NCBI GenBank assembly: GCA_041879295.1
Contig: CP047152.1
Coordinates: 321,501 to 385,500, forward strand
Length of the DNA: 64,000 bases
Origin: Pseudomonas putida
GTDB taxonomy: Bacteria > Pseudomonadota > Gammaproteobacteria > Pseudomonadales > Pseudomonadaceae
Direction of reading: 5' to 3'
Program-made: the position numbers and the translations under genes
In this document: piece by piece, positions 33,615 through 42,582 of the stretch
Numbering within the stretch: the first letter of the stretch is position 1
How the letters are laid out: each line of letters starts with the position of its first letter
The notes under the pieces: generated by a model
Seen by the model: only the letters and a program-made list of their open reading frames with translations
The model's database searches: none
Told to the model about the DNA's origin: nothing

Positions 33615-34562
33615 ATGATGGAGACGATAGCCTTTCTGTTGGTGCCCGGGTTTTCCGCCATGGGGTTCATTTCGGCGGTGGAGCCACTGCGGGTGGCCAA
33701 TCGTTTTGGTGGGCAGTTGTACCGGTGGCAGGTGCTAAGCCTGGATGGTGAGGCGGTGCTGGCGAGCAATGGCATGTCGATCAATGCCGATGCCGCCTTG
33801 GGGGAGGGGGAGCCGGCCAACATCCTGCTGGTGGTTGCGGGCTTCGAGCCACTGGCCAATGTCGCACCCAAACTGCTGCATGCGCTGCGCCGGCTCAACC
33901 ACGAAGCTGTCATGCTCGGTGGTATCGACACGGGCGCGATGGTGCTGGCCGAGGCAGGGCTGCTCGAGGGCTACCGGGCGACATTGCATTGGGAGGCGCT
34001 TGAGGCATTCAAGGAACGCTATCCAGGCCTTCAAGCCACCCAGGAACTGTTCGAGATTGACCGCAGCCGCATCACCTGTGCCGGCGGAACGGCCTCGATC
34101 GATTTGATGCTGCACCTGATTGCCCAGTCTCACGGCAGCGAACTGGCGGTCAAGGTGTCCGAGCAGTTCGTGCTGGGTCGCATCCGTCAGCGCCAGGACC
34201 ACCAGCGCATGCAGATCGGTGCGCGTTATGGCATCAGCAACAAGAAGCTGATCCATGCCATTGGCGAAATGGAAAAACACATAGAGCCACCACTGAGCAC
34301 GCTGGATCTGGCTGCCGCGATCAGGGTAACAAGGCGTCAATTGGAGCGTTTGTTTCGCATGCACCTTGATGCCACACCGAGCAGTTTCTATCTCGCGTTA
34401 CGGCTGGACAAGGCGCGCCAGCTGCTGGCCCAGACCGACATGTCGGTGACTGAAGTCAGCCTTGCCTGTGGCTTTGAACTGCCATCGTATTTCACGCGGC
34501 GCTACAAGCTCAGGTTTGGAAGGTGCCCGCGGGAGGAGCGTCGGCCTGGGGGTACAAAGTGA
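33615..34562 (+). CDS. cdhR: Carnitine catabolism regulator CdhR (AraC/GlxA family)
   Basis: The ~315-residue regulator is a shorter relative of GbdR: N-terminal amidotransferase-like sensor (IAFLLVPGFSAMGFISAVEP) and C-terminal AraC domain (LDLAAAIRVTRRQLERLFRM; EVSLACGFELPSYFTRRYKL). A strong GGAGGAGG precedes two adjacent ATGs (33615, 33618); either may be used. Divergent from caiX-cdhCAB, which it is expected to activate with carnitine. Confidence 0.93.
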   Translation: MMETIAFLLVPGFSAMGFISAVEPLRVANRFGGQLYRWQVLSLDGEAVLASNGMSINADAALGEGEPANILLVVAGFEPLANVAPKLLHALRRLNHEAVMLGGIDTGAMVLAEAGLLEGYRATLHWEALEAFKERYPGLQATQELFEIDRSRITCAGGTASIDLMLHLIAQSHGSELAVKVSEQFVLGRIRQRQDHQRMQIGARYGISNKKLIHAIGEMEKHIEPPLSTLDLAAAIRVTRRQLERLFRMHLDATPSSFYLALRLDKARQLLAQTDMSVTEVSLACGFELPSYFTRRYKLRFGRCPREERRPGGTK

Positions 34563-34565
34563 GCT

Positions 34566-35183
34566 TCAATCCAGCTCGCGCTCGAGAATCGCCCTCAGTT
34601 TTTCACGATTCCTTGCTTGCAGATCCTTGCGAAGCGAGGCAAAACCCGCTGCATTGAAGCGTGCACCCAGATGGTCGAATATCAGGTTCAACTTTCTGGT
34701 GGGCTCGACCGGGTCGGTAATGCAGTAGGTGTAAAACAGGATCGCAACCGGAACCTGGTCCCCTTCATGGTCCATTTCGATGCTTAGATGTGAAGAGGCG
34801 TTCATTACGGTGAAAGTATGCGTACCTGCCGACTGCAGAGCGGCTTGAACATTTTCTTCAAGGCTCTTGAACCAAGGCCCTTTCTCGCGGGGCGGGGGTA
34901 GATAGCCACTGTACACATCGCTCAATGCAAGCAGGTGCGGCTCATACACAATGGTTTTATGTGTATGTTCGAACAGGGTGAATTTCAATGATTGCAAGGT
35001 GGCGAGAGCGACAGCGAACCATTGCTGAGGCTGGGTCTCCATCGAGTATTTTTCATTGGCCATCGCTTGTGAATAACGCAGGCACAGCTGCAAATCTTCC
35101 CATGTCTCGAGTGTCAGCCAGGGCGCAGGCTTGATTCTTAGCCGCTCCTCGAATATTCGGGTGTCCAGGCTTGTATCGCCCAT
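34566..35183 (-). CDS. Unknown protein, paralogue of the upstream gene
   Basis: The 205-residue soluble protein has no domain I recognise. Its region ANEKYSMETQPQQWFAVALA then SLKF lines up with ANKKFDKETQQREWYNFYND then IKF of the gene just upstream, and both end in a charged helical tail, so the two are probably diverged duplicates. No signal peptide. GAGGAG precedes the ATG. It is separated from its relative by 73 bases that contain a strong hairpin, and its stop lies three bases from the cdhR stop. Confidence 0.7.
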   Translation of the reverse strand: MGDTSLDTRIFEERLRIKPAPWLTLETWEDLQLCLRYSQAMANEKYSMETQPQQWFAVALATLQSLKFTLFEHTHKTIVYEPHLLALSDVYSGYLPPPREKGPWFKSLEENVQAALQSAGTHTFTVMNASSHLSIEMDHEGDQVPVAILFYTYCITDPVEPTRKLNLIFDHLGARFNAAGFASLRKDLQARNREKLRAILERELD

Positions 35184-35219
35184 GTGGCATTGCTCCTCGA
35201 TGGATGCATATGACCAGAA

Positions 35220-35247
35220 CCGGGTACCAGCGCGCTCTGGTACCCGG
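35220..35247 (-). terminator. Strong intercistronic hairpin
   Basis: CCGGGTACCAG and its exact complement form an 11-bp stem with a 6-base loop between two co-directional related genes. The following minus-strand sequence TTCTGGTC is a poor U-run, so it may be a partial terminator or mRNA-stabilising hairpin. Confidence 0.5.
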
Positions 35248-35256
35248 CCTCGCTAA

Positions 35257-35949
35257 TCAGATAGCGAGAAACGCGGCGATGTCGCCTTTGATCTTCTCGT
35301 TCACAAGATCACGTGCAGCGTCGAAGTGACGAACGCTGAACGTGCCCTGCTGCGACGCGCGATAGACGCGGGTAGAGGTTTTGTCGACCTTGCGGGTCAG
35401 GGCGCCTTCACGCTCGACTTTCGAGTCGTAGCTGGCCTGGAAGCTGGTCATGTGCATCGCCGGCAGGCCTTGTGGCGTCATTTCGCACTGGGCGACCACG
35501 AAGTTGCTCGATTTGCCGGATTCGCTGTGGCTGTGCTTTTCCAGATGCGCCTTGACTTCCGGTTTCTGCACGACAATTTGCAGAACACGCCTGGCGCAGG
35601 CGGCGCGACGAGGGTCCGCAGAGACACTGATGGTGACGGACTTGGTGATCAGCTCTGCCAAGGTCAGGTTGTCCTCATCAATGGCATCTTCGGCATGTGC
35701 TGCACCCGTCATGGTCCAGCCGAACTTGATCAGGCCATCGTTGTAGAAGTTGTACCACTCGCGCTGCTGGGTTTCCTTGTCGAACTTCTTGTTGGCCAGT
35801 TCGGTCATCAAGCGCATGCCGGCCAGGATGTCTTCTGCAATGTTGGCAGGGACATTGTCAGCGAAGACGCAGATGGTCTGGCCGGTAGCGGCTACGCGCT
35901 CTTGACCCTCTTTGCGGATTTTTTCCATTTCAACTTTGATGTCAGCCAC
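35257..35949 (-). CDS. Unknown protein, first of a paralogous pair
   Basis: The 230-residue product is read from GTG at 35949 (MADIKVEMEKIRKEGQERV), because AAGGA stands eight bases ahead; an earlier GTG at 35985 is also open. It contains ANKKFDKETQQREWYNFYND, LIKFGWTMTGAAHAEDAIDE and an Arg/Lys-rich C-terminus ending in EKIKGDIAAFLAI. No signal peptide, no membrane helix and no known fold by eye. Being single-exported or toxin-like is possible but not shown. It is not related to carnitine genes by sequence. Confidence 0.72.
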   Translation of the reverse strand: MADIKVEMEKIRKEGQERVAATGQTICVFADNVPANIAEDILAGMRLMTELANKKFDKETQQREWYNFYNDGLIKFGWTMTGAAHAEDAIDEDNLTLAELITKSVTISVSADPRRAACARRVLQIVVQKPEVKAHLEKHSHSESGKSSNFVVAQCEMTPQGLPAMHMTSFQASYDSKVEREGALTRKVDKTSTRVYRASQQGTFSVRHFDAARDLVNEKIKGDIAAFLAI

Positions 35950-36087
35950 TTTGTAATTCCTTGATAGTTGTGAGTTCCAAGACACACATGGTGAGCACGT
36001 GGTCTGAGGGCACTATCGAGTAATTACGCAGGGGACATCAGCGGCATGTTGTTCCTCTGGAGTTGATCGTTCACTCGCGCGTACTGA

Positions 36088-36504
36088 TCAATCTTCGGGT
36101 GCCAGCTCGTCACCGTTTTGCAGGCCCAGGCTGCGCAAGTACTCCGCTCGCTCATCGCTGTGCTGTGCAATGCAGCTGTTCCAGGCGATCTGGTAGGCCT
36201 TGCTGCCTGGTTGTTCAGCATGGGTTTCGACCTTGCAGTCTGCATCGCGCAGTTGGCTCCAGACTTGCTCGGCTGCCTCTAATCGCGACATCAGGCCGGC
36301 CTCGTCGCCAAACTGATCACGCATGCGCGCGACCAGGTCGTCGTAGGCCGACTGCAGCTCACGCTCGGCGATCTGCTTGTTGAATGCTGCGCAGGCGAAG
36401 GTCTGCTGGTCGGTCTCCACATTGTCGCAAGGTGTGCTTTCTTCCTCGCTGGCCTGGGCCCCGCTCACGATGGCCAGCAGCACCAGCCATGCCATTGATT
36501 TCAT
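36088..36504 (-). CDS. LprI-type lysozyme inhibitor family protein (DUF1311)
   Basis: The 138-residue exported protein has signal peptide MKSMAWLVLLAIVSGAQA and four cysteines spaced as in the LprI N-terminal domain (CDNVETDQQTFACAAFNKQI, DADCKVETHAEQ, WNSCIAQ). AERELQSAYDDLVARM is the family core. GAGGAG lies seven bases ahead of the ATG at 36504. Relatives inhibit lysozyme or are of unknown role in the envelope. Confidence 0.82.
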   Translation of the reverse strand: MKSMAWLVLLAIVSGAQASEEESTPCDNVETDQQTFACAAFNKQIAERELQSAYDDLVARMRDQFGDEAGLMSRLEAAEQVWSQLRDADCKVETHAEQPGSKAYQIAWNSCIAQHSDERAEYLRSLGLQNGDELAPED

Positions 36505-36655
36505 CCGCTTTCTCCTCAACAGGCTGTCGAATCGCAGGGATTCTCGCTCAGCCTGAGGCCAGGTGGTAGCTCCCTGACCAAATGTTCATGCAGCGGTCGC
36601 AAATGGCGTTATCGAGACTGCCTCTCATCGCCGAAAGACGCGCCAGACGTGCTCA

Positions 36656-36692
36656 TGTCGCGCATTGACGCTTTCGGCAAACCCCCTGTCGT
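36656..36692 (+). promoter_or_regulatory. TGTCGC/TGTCGT half-sites upstream of the dimethylglycine operon
   Basis: TGTCGC (36656-36661) and TGTCGT (36687-36692), 31 bp apart (about three turns), lie 98-134 bases before the dipeptidase-like gene. They match the element in front of sdaA and gbdR and may bind GbdR. Confidence 0.45.
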
Positions 36693-36789
36693 TTTTGCAC
36701 CGGGGCGCCTCGGGGCACAGGCATATGCTGGCCTCAAAGCGCCGGCAGAAGGTTTGGCGCGACCCAACTCTATAAAAGGGGACAGCCTG

Positions 36790-37767
36790 ATGAGCCCAGC
36801 CGAATTACACGCCGACAGCATCGTCATCGATGGCCTGATCATCGCCAAATGGAACCGCGAGCTGTTCGAAGACATGCGCAAAGGCGGTCTCACTGCGGCC
36901 AACTGCACGGTGTCGGTCTGGGAAGGGTTCAAGGCTACCGTCGACAACATCGCGTCCAGCCAGAAACTGATCCGCGACAACAGCGACCTGGTGATGCCGG
37001 TGCGCACCACCGCCGACATCCGCAAGGCCAAGGAGCTGGGCAAGACCGGCATCCTCTTCGGCTTCCAGAACGCCCATGCGTTCGAGGACCAGATCGCTTA
37101 TGTGGACGTGTTCAAGCAGCTGGGCGTGGGCATCGTGCAGATGTGCTACAACACCCAGAACCTGGTTGGCACCGGCTGCTACGAGCGTGATGGCGGGCTG
37201 TCCGGCTTCGGCCGCGAGATCGTTGCCGAGATGAACCGTGTCGGCATCATGTGCGACCTGTCCCACGTCGGTTCCAAGACTTCCGAAGAAGTCATCCTCG
37301 AATCGAAAAAGCCGGTGTGCTACTCGCACTGCCTGCCCTCGGGCCTGAAAGAGCACCCGCGCAACAAGTCGGACGAAGAGCTGAAGTTCATCGCCGATCA
37401 CGGCGGTTTCGTTGGCGTCACCATGTTCGCGCCGTTCCTGGCCAAAGGCATTGACTCGACCATCGATGACTACGCCGAAGCCATCGAATACACCATGAAT
37501 ATCGTCGGTGAAGACGCCATCGGTATCGGTACCGACTTCACCCAGGGTCACGGCCAGGACTTTTTCGAATACCTGACCCATGACAAGGGCTACGCCCGCC
37601 GTCTGACCAACTTCGGCAAGATCATCAACCCACTGGGCATTCGCACTGTCGGCGAATTCCCCAACCTCACCGAGACCTTGCTCAAGCGCGGCCACTCCGA
37701 GCGTGTGGTACGCAAGATCATGGGCGAGAACTGGGTAAACGTCCTCAAGGATGTCTGGGGCGAGTAA
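36790..37767 (+). CDS. M19 dipeptidase homologue with altered metal site
   Basis: The 325-residue TIM-barrel protein is of the renal-dipeptidase family. It retains DLSHVG and the second His in CYSHC, plus GIGTDF, but the N-terminal H-x-D is replaced (VIDG-L16-I-I18) and the bridging Glu region reads GFQNAH (Gln93). True dipeptidase activity is therefore doubtful. The ATG at 36790 follows AGGGGA. It is the first gene of the dgc operon and conserved there in pseudomonads; its role in betaine breakdown is unknown. Confidence 0.88.
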   Translation: MSPAELHADSIVIDGLIIAKWNRELFEDMRKGGLTAANCTVSVWEGFKATVDNIASSQKLIRDNSDLVMPVRTTADIRKAKELGKTGILFGFQNAHAFEDQIAYVDVFKQLGVGIVQMCYNTQNLVGTGCYERDGGLSGFGREIVAEMNRVGIMCDLSHVGSKTSEEVILESKKPVCYSHCLPSGLKEHPRNKSDEELKFIADHGGFVGVTMFAPFLAKGIDSTIDDYAEAIEYTMNIVGEDAIGIGTDFTQGHGQDFFEYLTHDKGYARRLTNFGKIINPLGIRTVGEFPNLTETLLKRGHSERVVRKIMGENWVNVLKDVWGE

Positions 37768-37843
37768 GCCGCTCTCCAAGCCTGATAGCCCCTGCCAGCA
37801 ACGCCGGGGCACCCACAAAAAATTTTTATGGAGTTGAGTTTCC

Positions 37844-38374
37844 ATGGCCAAAATCGCCCCGCAATTGCCAATCGAAGTCGACAGCGAGACCGGTGTCTGG
37901 ACCAGCGACGCCTTGCCGATGCTGTATGTACCTCGGCATTTCTTCGTCAATAACCATATGGGCATCGAGGAAGTGCTGGGCGCCGACGCCTATGCCGAAA
38001 TCCTCTACAAGGCTGGCTACAAATCCGCTTGGCACTGGTGTGAAAAAGAGGCCGAGTGCCATGGCCTGGAAGGCGTAGCGGTGTTCGAGCACTACATGAA
38101 GCGTCTGAGCCAGCGTGGCTGGGGCCTGTTCGAGATCCAGGATATCGACCTGGATAAAGGTACCTGCAGTGTCAAGCTCAAGCACTCTGCATTCGTGTAC
38201 GTCTATGGCAAGTGCGGCCGCAAGGTCGACTACATGTTCACCGGCTGGTTCGCTGGCGCGATGGACCAGATTCTCGCTGCCCGCGGCAGCAAGATCCGCA
38301 CCGTGGCCGAGCAGGTCTATGGCGGGTCGGAAGAAGGCCACGAAGATGGCCTGTTCATTACAAAGCCGTTGTAA
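37844..38374 (+). CDS. DUF5943 / 4-vinyl-reductase-like protein of the dgc operon
   Basis: The 176-residue protein has a V4R-like C-terminal domain (KLKHSAFVYVYGKCGRKVDY, MFTGWFAGAMDQILAA) that in relatives binds small hydrophobic ligands or metals. It precedes dgcA by 15 bases. Function unknown; position suggests an accessory role in dimethylglycine demethylation. Confidence 0.85.
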   Translation: MAKIAPQLPIEVDSETGVWTSDALPMLYVPRHFFVNNHMGIEEVLGADAYAEILYKAGYKSAWHWCEKEAECHGLEGVAVFEHYMKRLSQRGWGLFEIQDIDLDKGTCSVKLKHSAFVYVYGKCGRKVDYMFTGWFAGAMDQILAARGSKIRTVAEQVYGGSEEGHEDGLFITKPL

Positions 38375-38389
38375 GCCGGAGATAGCGTC

Positions 38390-40450
38390 ATGGCATTCGA
38401 AGCAATGTTCCAGCCGATCCAGATCGGCAAACTGACCATCCGCAACCGTGTGCTCAGCACTGCGCACGCCGAGGTCTACGCCACTGACGGCGGCATGACG
38501 ACCGACCGCTATGTGAAGTACTACGAAGAGAAGGCCAAGGGCGGCATCGGCCTGGCCATCTGTGGCGGCTCGTCGGTGGTGGCCATCGACAGCCCGCAGG
38601 AGTGGTGGGCATCGGTCAACTTGTCGACCGACCGCATCATCCCGCACTTCCAGAATCTTGCCGACGCCATGCACAAGCATGGCGCCAAGATCATGATCCA
38701 GATTACCCACATGGGCCGTCGCTCGCGTTGGGACGGCTTCAACTGGCCGACGCTGATGTCGCCATCGGGCATTCGCGAACCTGTGCACCGCGCCACCTGC
38801 AAAACCATCGAGGTGGAGGAGATCTGGCGGGTAATCGGCAACTACGCGCAGGCTGCGCGTCGCGCCAAAGAGGGTGGCCTGGACGGCGTGGAATTGTCGG
38901 CGGTGCACCAGCACATGATCGACCAGTTCTGGAGCCCGCGGGTCAACAAGCGTACCGACGAATGGGGCGGCACCTTTGAAGGCCGCATGAAATTCGGCCT
39001 GGAAGTGCTGAAAGCCGTGCGTGCCGAAGTGGGTGACGACTTCTGCGTGGGCATGCGTATCTGTGGTGACGAGTTCCATCCCGATGGCCTCAGCCACGAA
39101 GACATGAAGCAGATCGCCGCCTACTACGACGCCACCGGCATGCTCGACTTCATCGGTGTGGTCGGTTCGGGTTGCGATACTCACAACACCCTGGCCAACG
39201 TCATCCCCAACATGAGCTACCCGCCGGAGCCGTTCCTGCACCTGGCGGCCGGTATCAAGGAAGTGGTCAAGGTCCCGGTGCTGCACGCGCAGAACATCAA
39301 AGACCCGAACCAGGCCACGCGCATCCTTGAAGGCGGCTACGTGGACATGGTCGGCATGACCCGTGCGCACATGGCAGACCCGCACCTGATCGCCAAGATC
39401 AAGATGGGCCAGATCGACCAGATCAAGCAGTGTGTCGGTGCCAACTACTGCATCGACCGCCAGTACCAGGGCCTGGATGTGCTGTGCATCCAGAACGCCG
39501 CGACTTCCCGTGAATACATGGGTGTGCCGCACATCATCGAGAAGACCACTGGCGTCAAGCGCAAGGTGGTGGTGGTTGGCGCAGGCCCTGCCGGGATGGA
39601 AGCTGCCCGCGTGGCGGCTGAACGCGGCCACGACGTGACCCTGTTCGAGAAGAGGGACCAGATCGGCGGGCAGATCACCATCGCCGCCAAGGCCCCGCAG
39701 CGTGACCAGATTGCCGGTATCACCCGCTGGTACCAGCTTGAACTGGCTCGTCTGAAAGTCGACTTGCGCCTGGGCACTGCCGCTGATGTGGCCGCCATTC
39801 AGGACCTGCGCCCGGACGTCATCGTGCTGGCGGTAGGTGGGCACTCGTTCCTGGAGCAGAACGAGCACTGGGGCGCTGCTGAAGGGCTGGTGGTCAGCAG
39901 CTGGGATGTGCTCGATGGCAAGGTAGCGCCGGGCAAGAACGTGCTGGTGTACGACACCATCTGCGAATTCACCGGTATGTCGGTAGCCGACTTCATCGCC
40001 GACAAAGGCAGCCAGGTCGAGATCGTCACCGACGACATCAAGCCAGGCGTGGCCATGGGTGGTACCACCTTCCCCACCTACTACCGCAGCATGTACCCCA
40101 AAGAAGTGATCATGACCGGCGACATGATGCTGGAAAAGGTCTACCGCGAAGGCGACAAGCTGGTGGCGGTACTGGAGAACGAATACACCGGCGCCAAGGA
40201 AGAGCGCGTGGTTGATCAGGTAGTGGTCGAGAACGGCGTGCGCCCTGACGAAGAGCTGTACTACGCGCTCAAGGAAGGTTCGCGCAACAAGGGCCAGATC
40301 GACGTGGAGGCGCTGTTCGCCATCAAGCCACAGCCGATCCTGAGCCAGCCGGGCGAAGGCTACCTGCTGTACCGCATCGGCGACTGCGTGGCCCAGCGCA
40401 ACGTGCATGCGGCGATCTACGACGCCTTGCGCCTCTGCAAGGACTTCTGA
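38390..40450 (+). CDS. dgcA: Dimethylglycine demethylation protein DgcA
   Basis: The 686-residue flavoprotein resembles trimethylamine dehydrogenase. It has an N-terminal FMN TIM barrel (MFQPIQIGKLTIRNRVLSTA), a [4Fe-4S] region (CVGANYCIDRQYQGLDVLCI), and C-terminal FAD/NAD domains starting VVVVGAGPAGMEAARVAAER near residue 392. It converts dimethylglycine to sarcosine, passing electrons on via DgcB or the ETF encoded next door. Confidence 0.94.
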   Translation: MAFEAMFQPIQIGKLTIRNRVLSTAHAEVYATDGGMTTDRYVKYYEEKAKGGIGLAICGGSSVVAIDSPQEWWASVNLSTDRIIPHFQNLADAMHKHGAKIMIQITHMGRRSRWDGFNWPTLMSPSGIREPVHRATCKTIEVEEIWRVIGNYAQAARRAKEGGLDGVELSAVHQHMIDQFWSPRVNKRTDEWGGTFEGRMKFGLEVLKAVRAEVGDDFCVGMRICGDEFHPDGLSHEDMKQIAAYYDATGMLDFIGVVGSGCDTHNTLANVIPNMSYPPEPFLHLAAGIKEVVKVPVLHAQNIKDPNQATRILEGGYVDMVGMTRAHMADPHLIAKIKMGQIDQIKQCVGANYCIDRQYQGLDVLCIQNAATSREYMGVPHIIEKTTGVKRKVVVVGAGPAGMEAARVAAERGHDVTLFEKRDQIGGQITIAAKAPQRDQIAGITRWYQLELARLKVDLRLGTAADVAAIQDLRPDVIVLAVGGHSFLEQNEHWGAAEGLVVSSWDVLDGKVAPGKNVLVYDTICEFTGMSVADFIADKGSQVEIVTDDIKPGVAMGGTTFPTYYRSMYPKEVIMTGDMMLEKVYREGDKLVAVLENEYTGAKEERVVDQVVVENGVRPDEELYYALKEGSRNKGQIDVEALFAIKPQPILSQPGEGYLLYRIGDCVAQRNVHAAIYDALRLCKDF

Positions 40451-40480
40451 TCGTTAACAGTCGCCGCCATCGGGCGCGAT

Positions 40481-40572
40481 CCCTGTAGGAGCGGGTTCAC
40501 CCGCGAATGCGTCAGCACTGACAACACTGTTGCCTGACCGGATGCATTCGCGGGTGGACCCGCTCCTACATG
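40481..40572. repeat. REP pair
   Basis: Two inverted REP units lie between dgcA and dgcB, inside the operon. Confidence 0.9.
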
Positions 40573-40629
40573 GGGCCAGTCTCGCCCTCTGGTCGGCGCA
40601 AGAATCCAGCTGTTTGTGGGGAGTCTCCC

Positions 40630-42582
40630 ATGTTGAACACCCTTCTACCCATTCTGCTGTTCGCTGCCCTTGGCCTGGCAGTGCTCGGTGCCTTGCGCCG
40701 GGTACGCATGTGGCGCCGTGGCCGGCCGTCCAAGGTCAACCTGATCGGCGGCCTGCTGGCCATGCCGCGCCGCTACCTGGTGGACCTGCACCACGTGGTT
40801 GAGCGCGACAAATACATGTCCAAGACCCACGTGGCCACTGCGGGCGGCTTTGTGCTATCCGCTGCCCTGGCGATTCTGGTGCATGGTTTTGGCCTGCAGA
40901 GCAAGATCCTCGGCTATGCGCTGCTGGTAGCCACGGTGATCATGTTCACCGGCGCCATCTTTGTCTTCAAACGCCGCCTCAACCCGCCCTCTCGCCTGTC
41001 CAAGGGCCCGTGGATGCGCCTGCCGAAGAGTTTGCTGGCGTTCGCCGTGAGCTTCTTCATTGCCACCCTGCCGGTCGCCGGTATCCTGCCGGCCAACACC
41101 GGTGGCTGGGTGATGGTCGCCATTCTGGGCCTGGGCGTGCTGTGGGGTGTATCGGAGCTGTTCTTTGGCATGACCTGGGGCGGCCCGATGAAGCACGCCT
41201 TCGCCGGTGCCTTGCACCTGGCCTGGCACCGCCGTGCCGATCGCTTCGGCGGCGGCCGCTCCACCGGCCTAAAGCCGCTGGATCTGGAAGACCCGAACGC
41301 CCCCCTGGGTGTGGAAAAACCGGTGGACTTCACCTGGAACCAGCTGCTGGGCTTCGATGCCTGCGTGCAGTGCGGTAAATGTGAAGCCATGTGCCCGGCC
41401 TTTGCCGCTGGCCAGCCGCTGAACCCGAAAAAACTCATTCAGGACATGGTCATCGGCCTTGCCGGTGGCACGGACGCGCAATTTGCCGGTAGCCCGTACC
41501 CTGGCAAACCGATCGGCGAACACGGCGGCAATCCGCATCAGCCGATCGTCAATGGCCTGGTCGACGCCGAAACGCTGTGGTCCTGCACCACCTGCCGTGC
41601 CTGCGTCGAGGAGTGCCCGATGATGATCGAGCACGTCGATGCCATCGTCGACATGCGCCGCCACCTCACCCTGGAAAAGGGCGCTACCCCGAACAAGGGC
41701 GCCGAGGTGCTGGACAACCTGATCGCTACCGACAACCCTGGCGGCTTCGCCCCCGGCGGGCGCATGAACTGGGCTGCCGACCTTAACCTGCAACTGCTGT
41801 CTGAAGTCAAAGCGACCGAAGTGTTGTTCTGGGTTGGCGATGGTGCCTTCGACATGCGTAACCAGCGCACTTTGCGTTCGTTTGTCAAAGTGTTGAAAGC
41901 CTCGGGCGTGGACTTCGCCGTACTCGGCCTGGAAGAGCGCGACAGCGGCGACGTGGCGCGCCGTCTGGGCGATGAGGCTACCTTCCAGCAACTGGCCAAA
42001 CGCAACATCCAGACCCTGGCCAAGTACAAGTTCCAGCGCATCGTCACCTGCGATCCGCACAGCTTCCATGTGCTGAAGAACGAATACGGCGCCCTGGGCG
42101 GTGATTACCAGGTGCAGCACCACAGCACCTACATCGCCGAACTGATCGCGGCCAAGAAGCTCAACCTCGGTCAGCACAAGGGTGGTAGCGTCACCTACCA
42201 CGATCCGTGCTACCTGGGCCGCTACAACGGCGAGTACGAAGCCCCGCGCGAAGTGCTCAAGGCGCTGGGTATCGAAGTGCGCGAGATGCAGCGCTCGGGC
42301 TTCCGTTCCCGTTGCTGCGGTGGTGGCGGCGGTGCGCCGATCACTGATATCCCTGGCAAGCAGCGTATTCCCGATATGCGCATGGACGACATCCGTGAAA
42401 CCGAGGCCGAGCTGGTAGCTGTGGGTTGCCCGCAGTGCACTGCCATGCTTGAAGGCGTGGTCGAACCGCGCCCGCAGATCAAGGACTTGGCTGAACTGGT
42501 AGCCGACGTGCTGATCGAGGAGGACGGCTCCACTGTCCCAAAGCCGCAAACGGCTAAACGTGAACCTGCGGAGGTGCACTGA
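40630..42582 (+). CDS. dgcB: Membrane iron-sulfur protein DgcB
   Basis: The 650-residue protein has an N-terminal membrane part of about four or five helices, two [4Fe-4S] motifs (CVQCGKCEAMCP; CTTCRACVEECP) and two CCG domains (HDPCYLGRYNGEYE; RCCGGGGG) as in heterodisulfide-reductase-like redox proteins. It likely links DgcA and the ETF to the quinone pool. Its stop overlaps the next start (TGATG). Confidence 0.93.
   Translation: MLNTLLPILLFAALGLAVLGALRRVRMWRRGRPSKVNLIGGLLAMPRRYLVDLHHVVERDKYMSKTHVATAGGFVLSAALAILVHGFGLQSKILGYALLVATVIMFTGAIFVFKRRLNPPSRLSKGPWMRLPKSLLAFAVSFFIATLPVAGILPANTGGWVMVAILGLGVLWGVSELFFGMTWGGPMKHAFAGALHLAWHRRADRFGGGRSTGLKPLDLEDPNAPLGVEKPVDFTWNQLLGFDACVQCGKCEAMCPAFAAGQPLNPKKLIQDMVIGLAGGTDAQFAGSPYPGKPIGEHGGNPHQPIVNGLVDAETLWSCTTCRACVEECPMMIEHVDAIVDMRRHLTLEKGATPNKGAEVLDNLIATDNPGGFAPGGRMNWAADLNLQLLSEVKATEVLFWVGDGAFDMRNQRTLRSFVKVLKASGVDFAVLGLEERDSGDVARRLGDEATFQQLAKRNIQTLAKYKFQRIVTCDPHSFHVLKNEYGALGGDYQVQHHSTYIAELIAAKKLNLGQHKGGSVTYHDPCYLGRYNGEYEAPREVLKALGIEVREMQRSGFRSRCCGGGGGAPITDIPGKQRIPDMRMDDIRETEAELVAVGCPQCTAMLEGVVEPRPQIKDLAELVADVLIEEDGSTVPKPQTAKREPAEVH

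Noticed and set aside
34566..35949. Known insecticidal or pore-forming toxin
   Set aside because: No aegerolysin, MACPF or crystal-toxin motif could be recognised, so the pair is left as unknown.
37826..40408. Long minus-strand open frame of 860 codons
   Set aside because: It is the antisense shadow of dgcA and its neighbour; composition is His/Val/Asp-rich and no family is recognisable.
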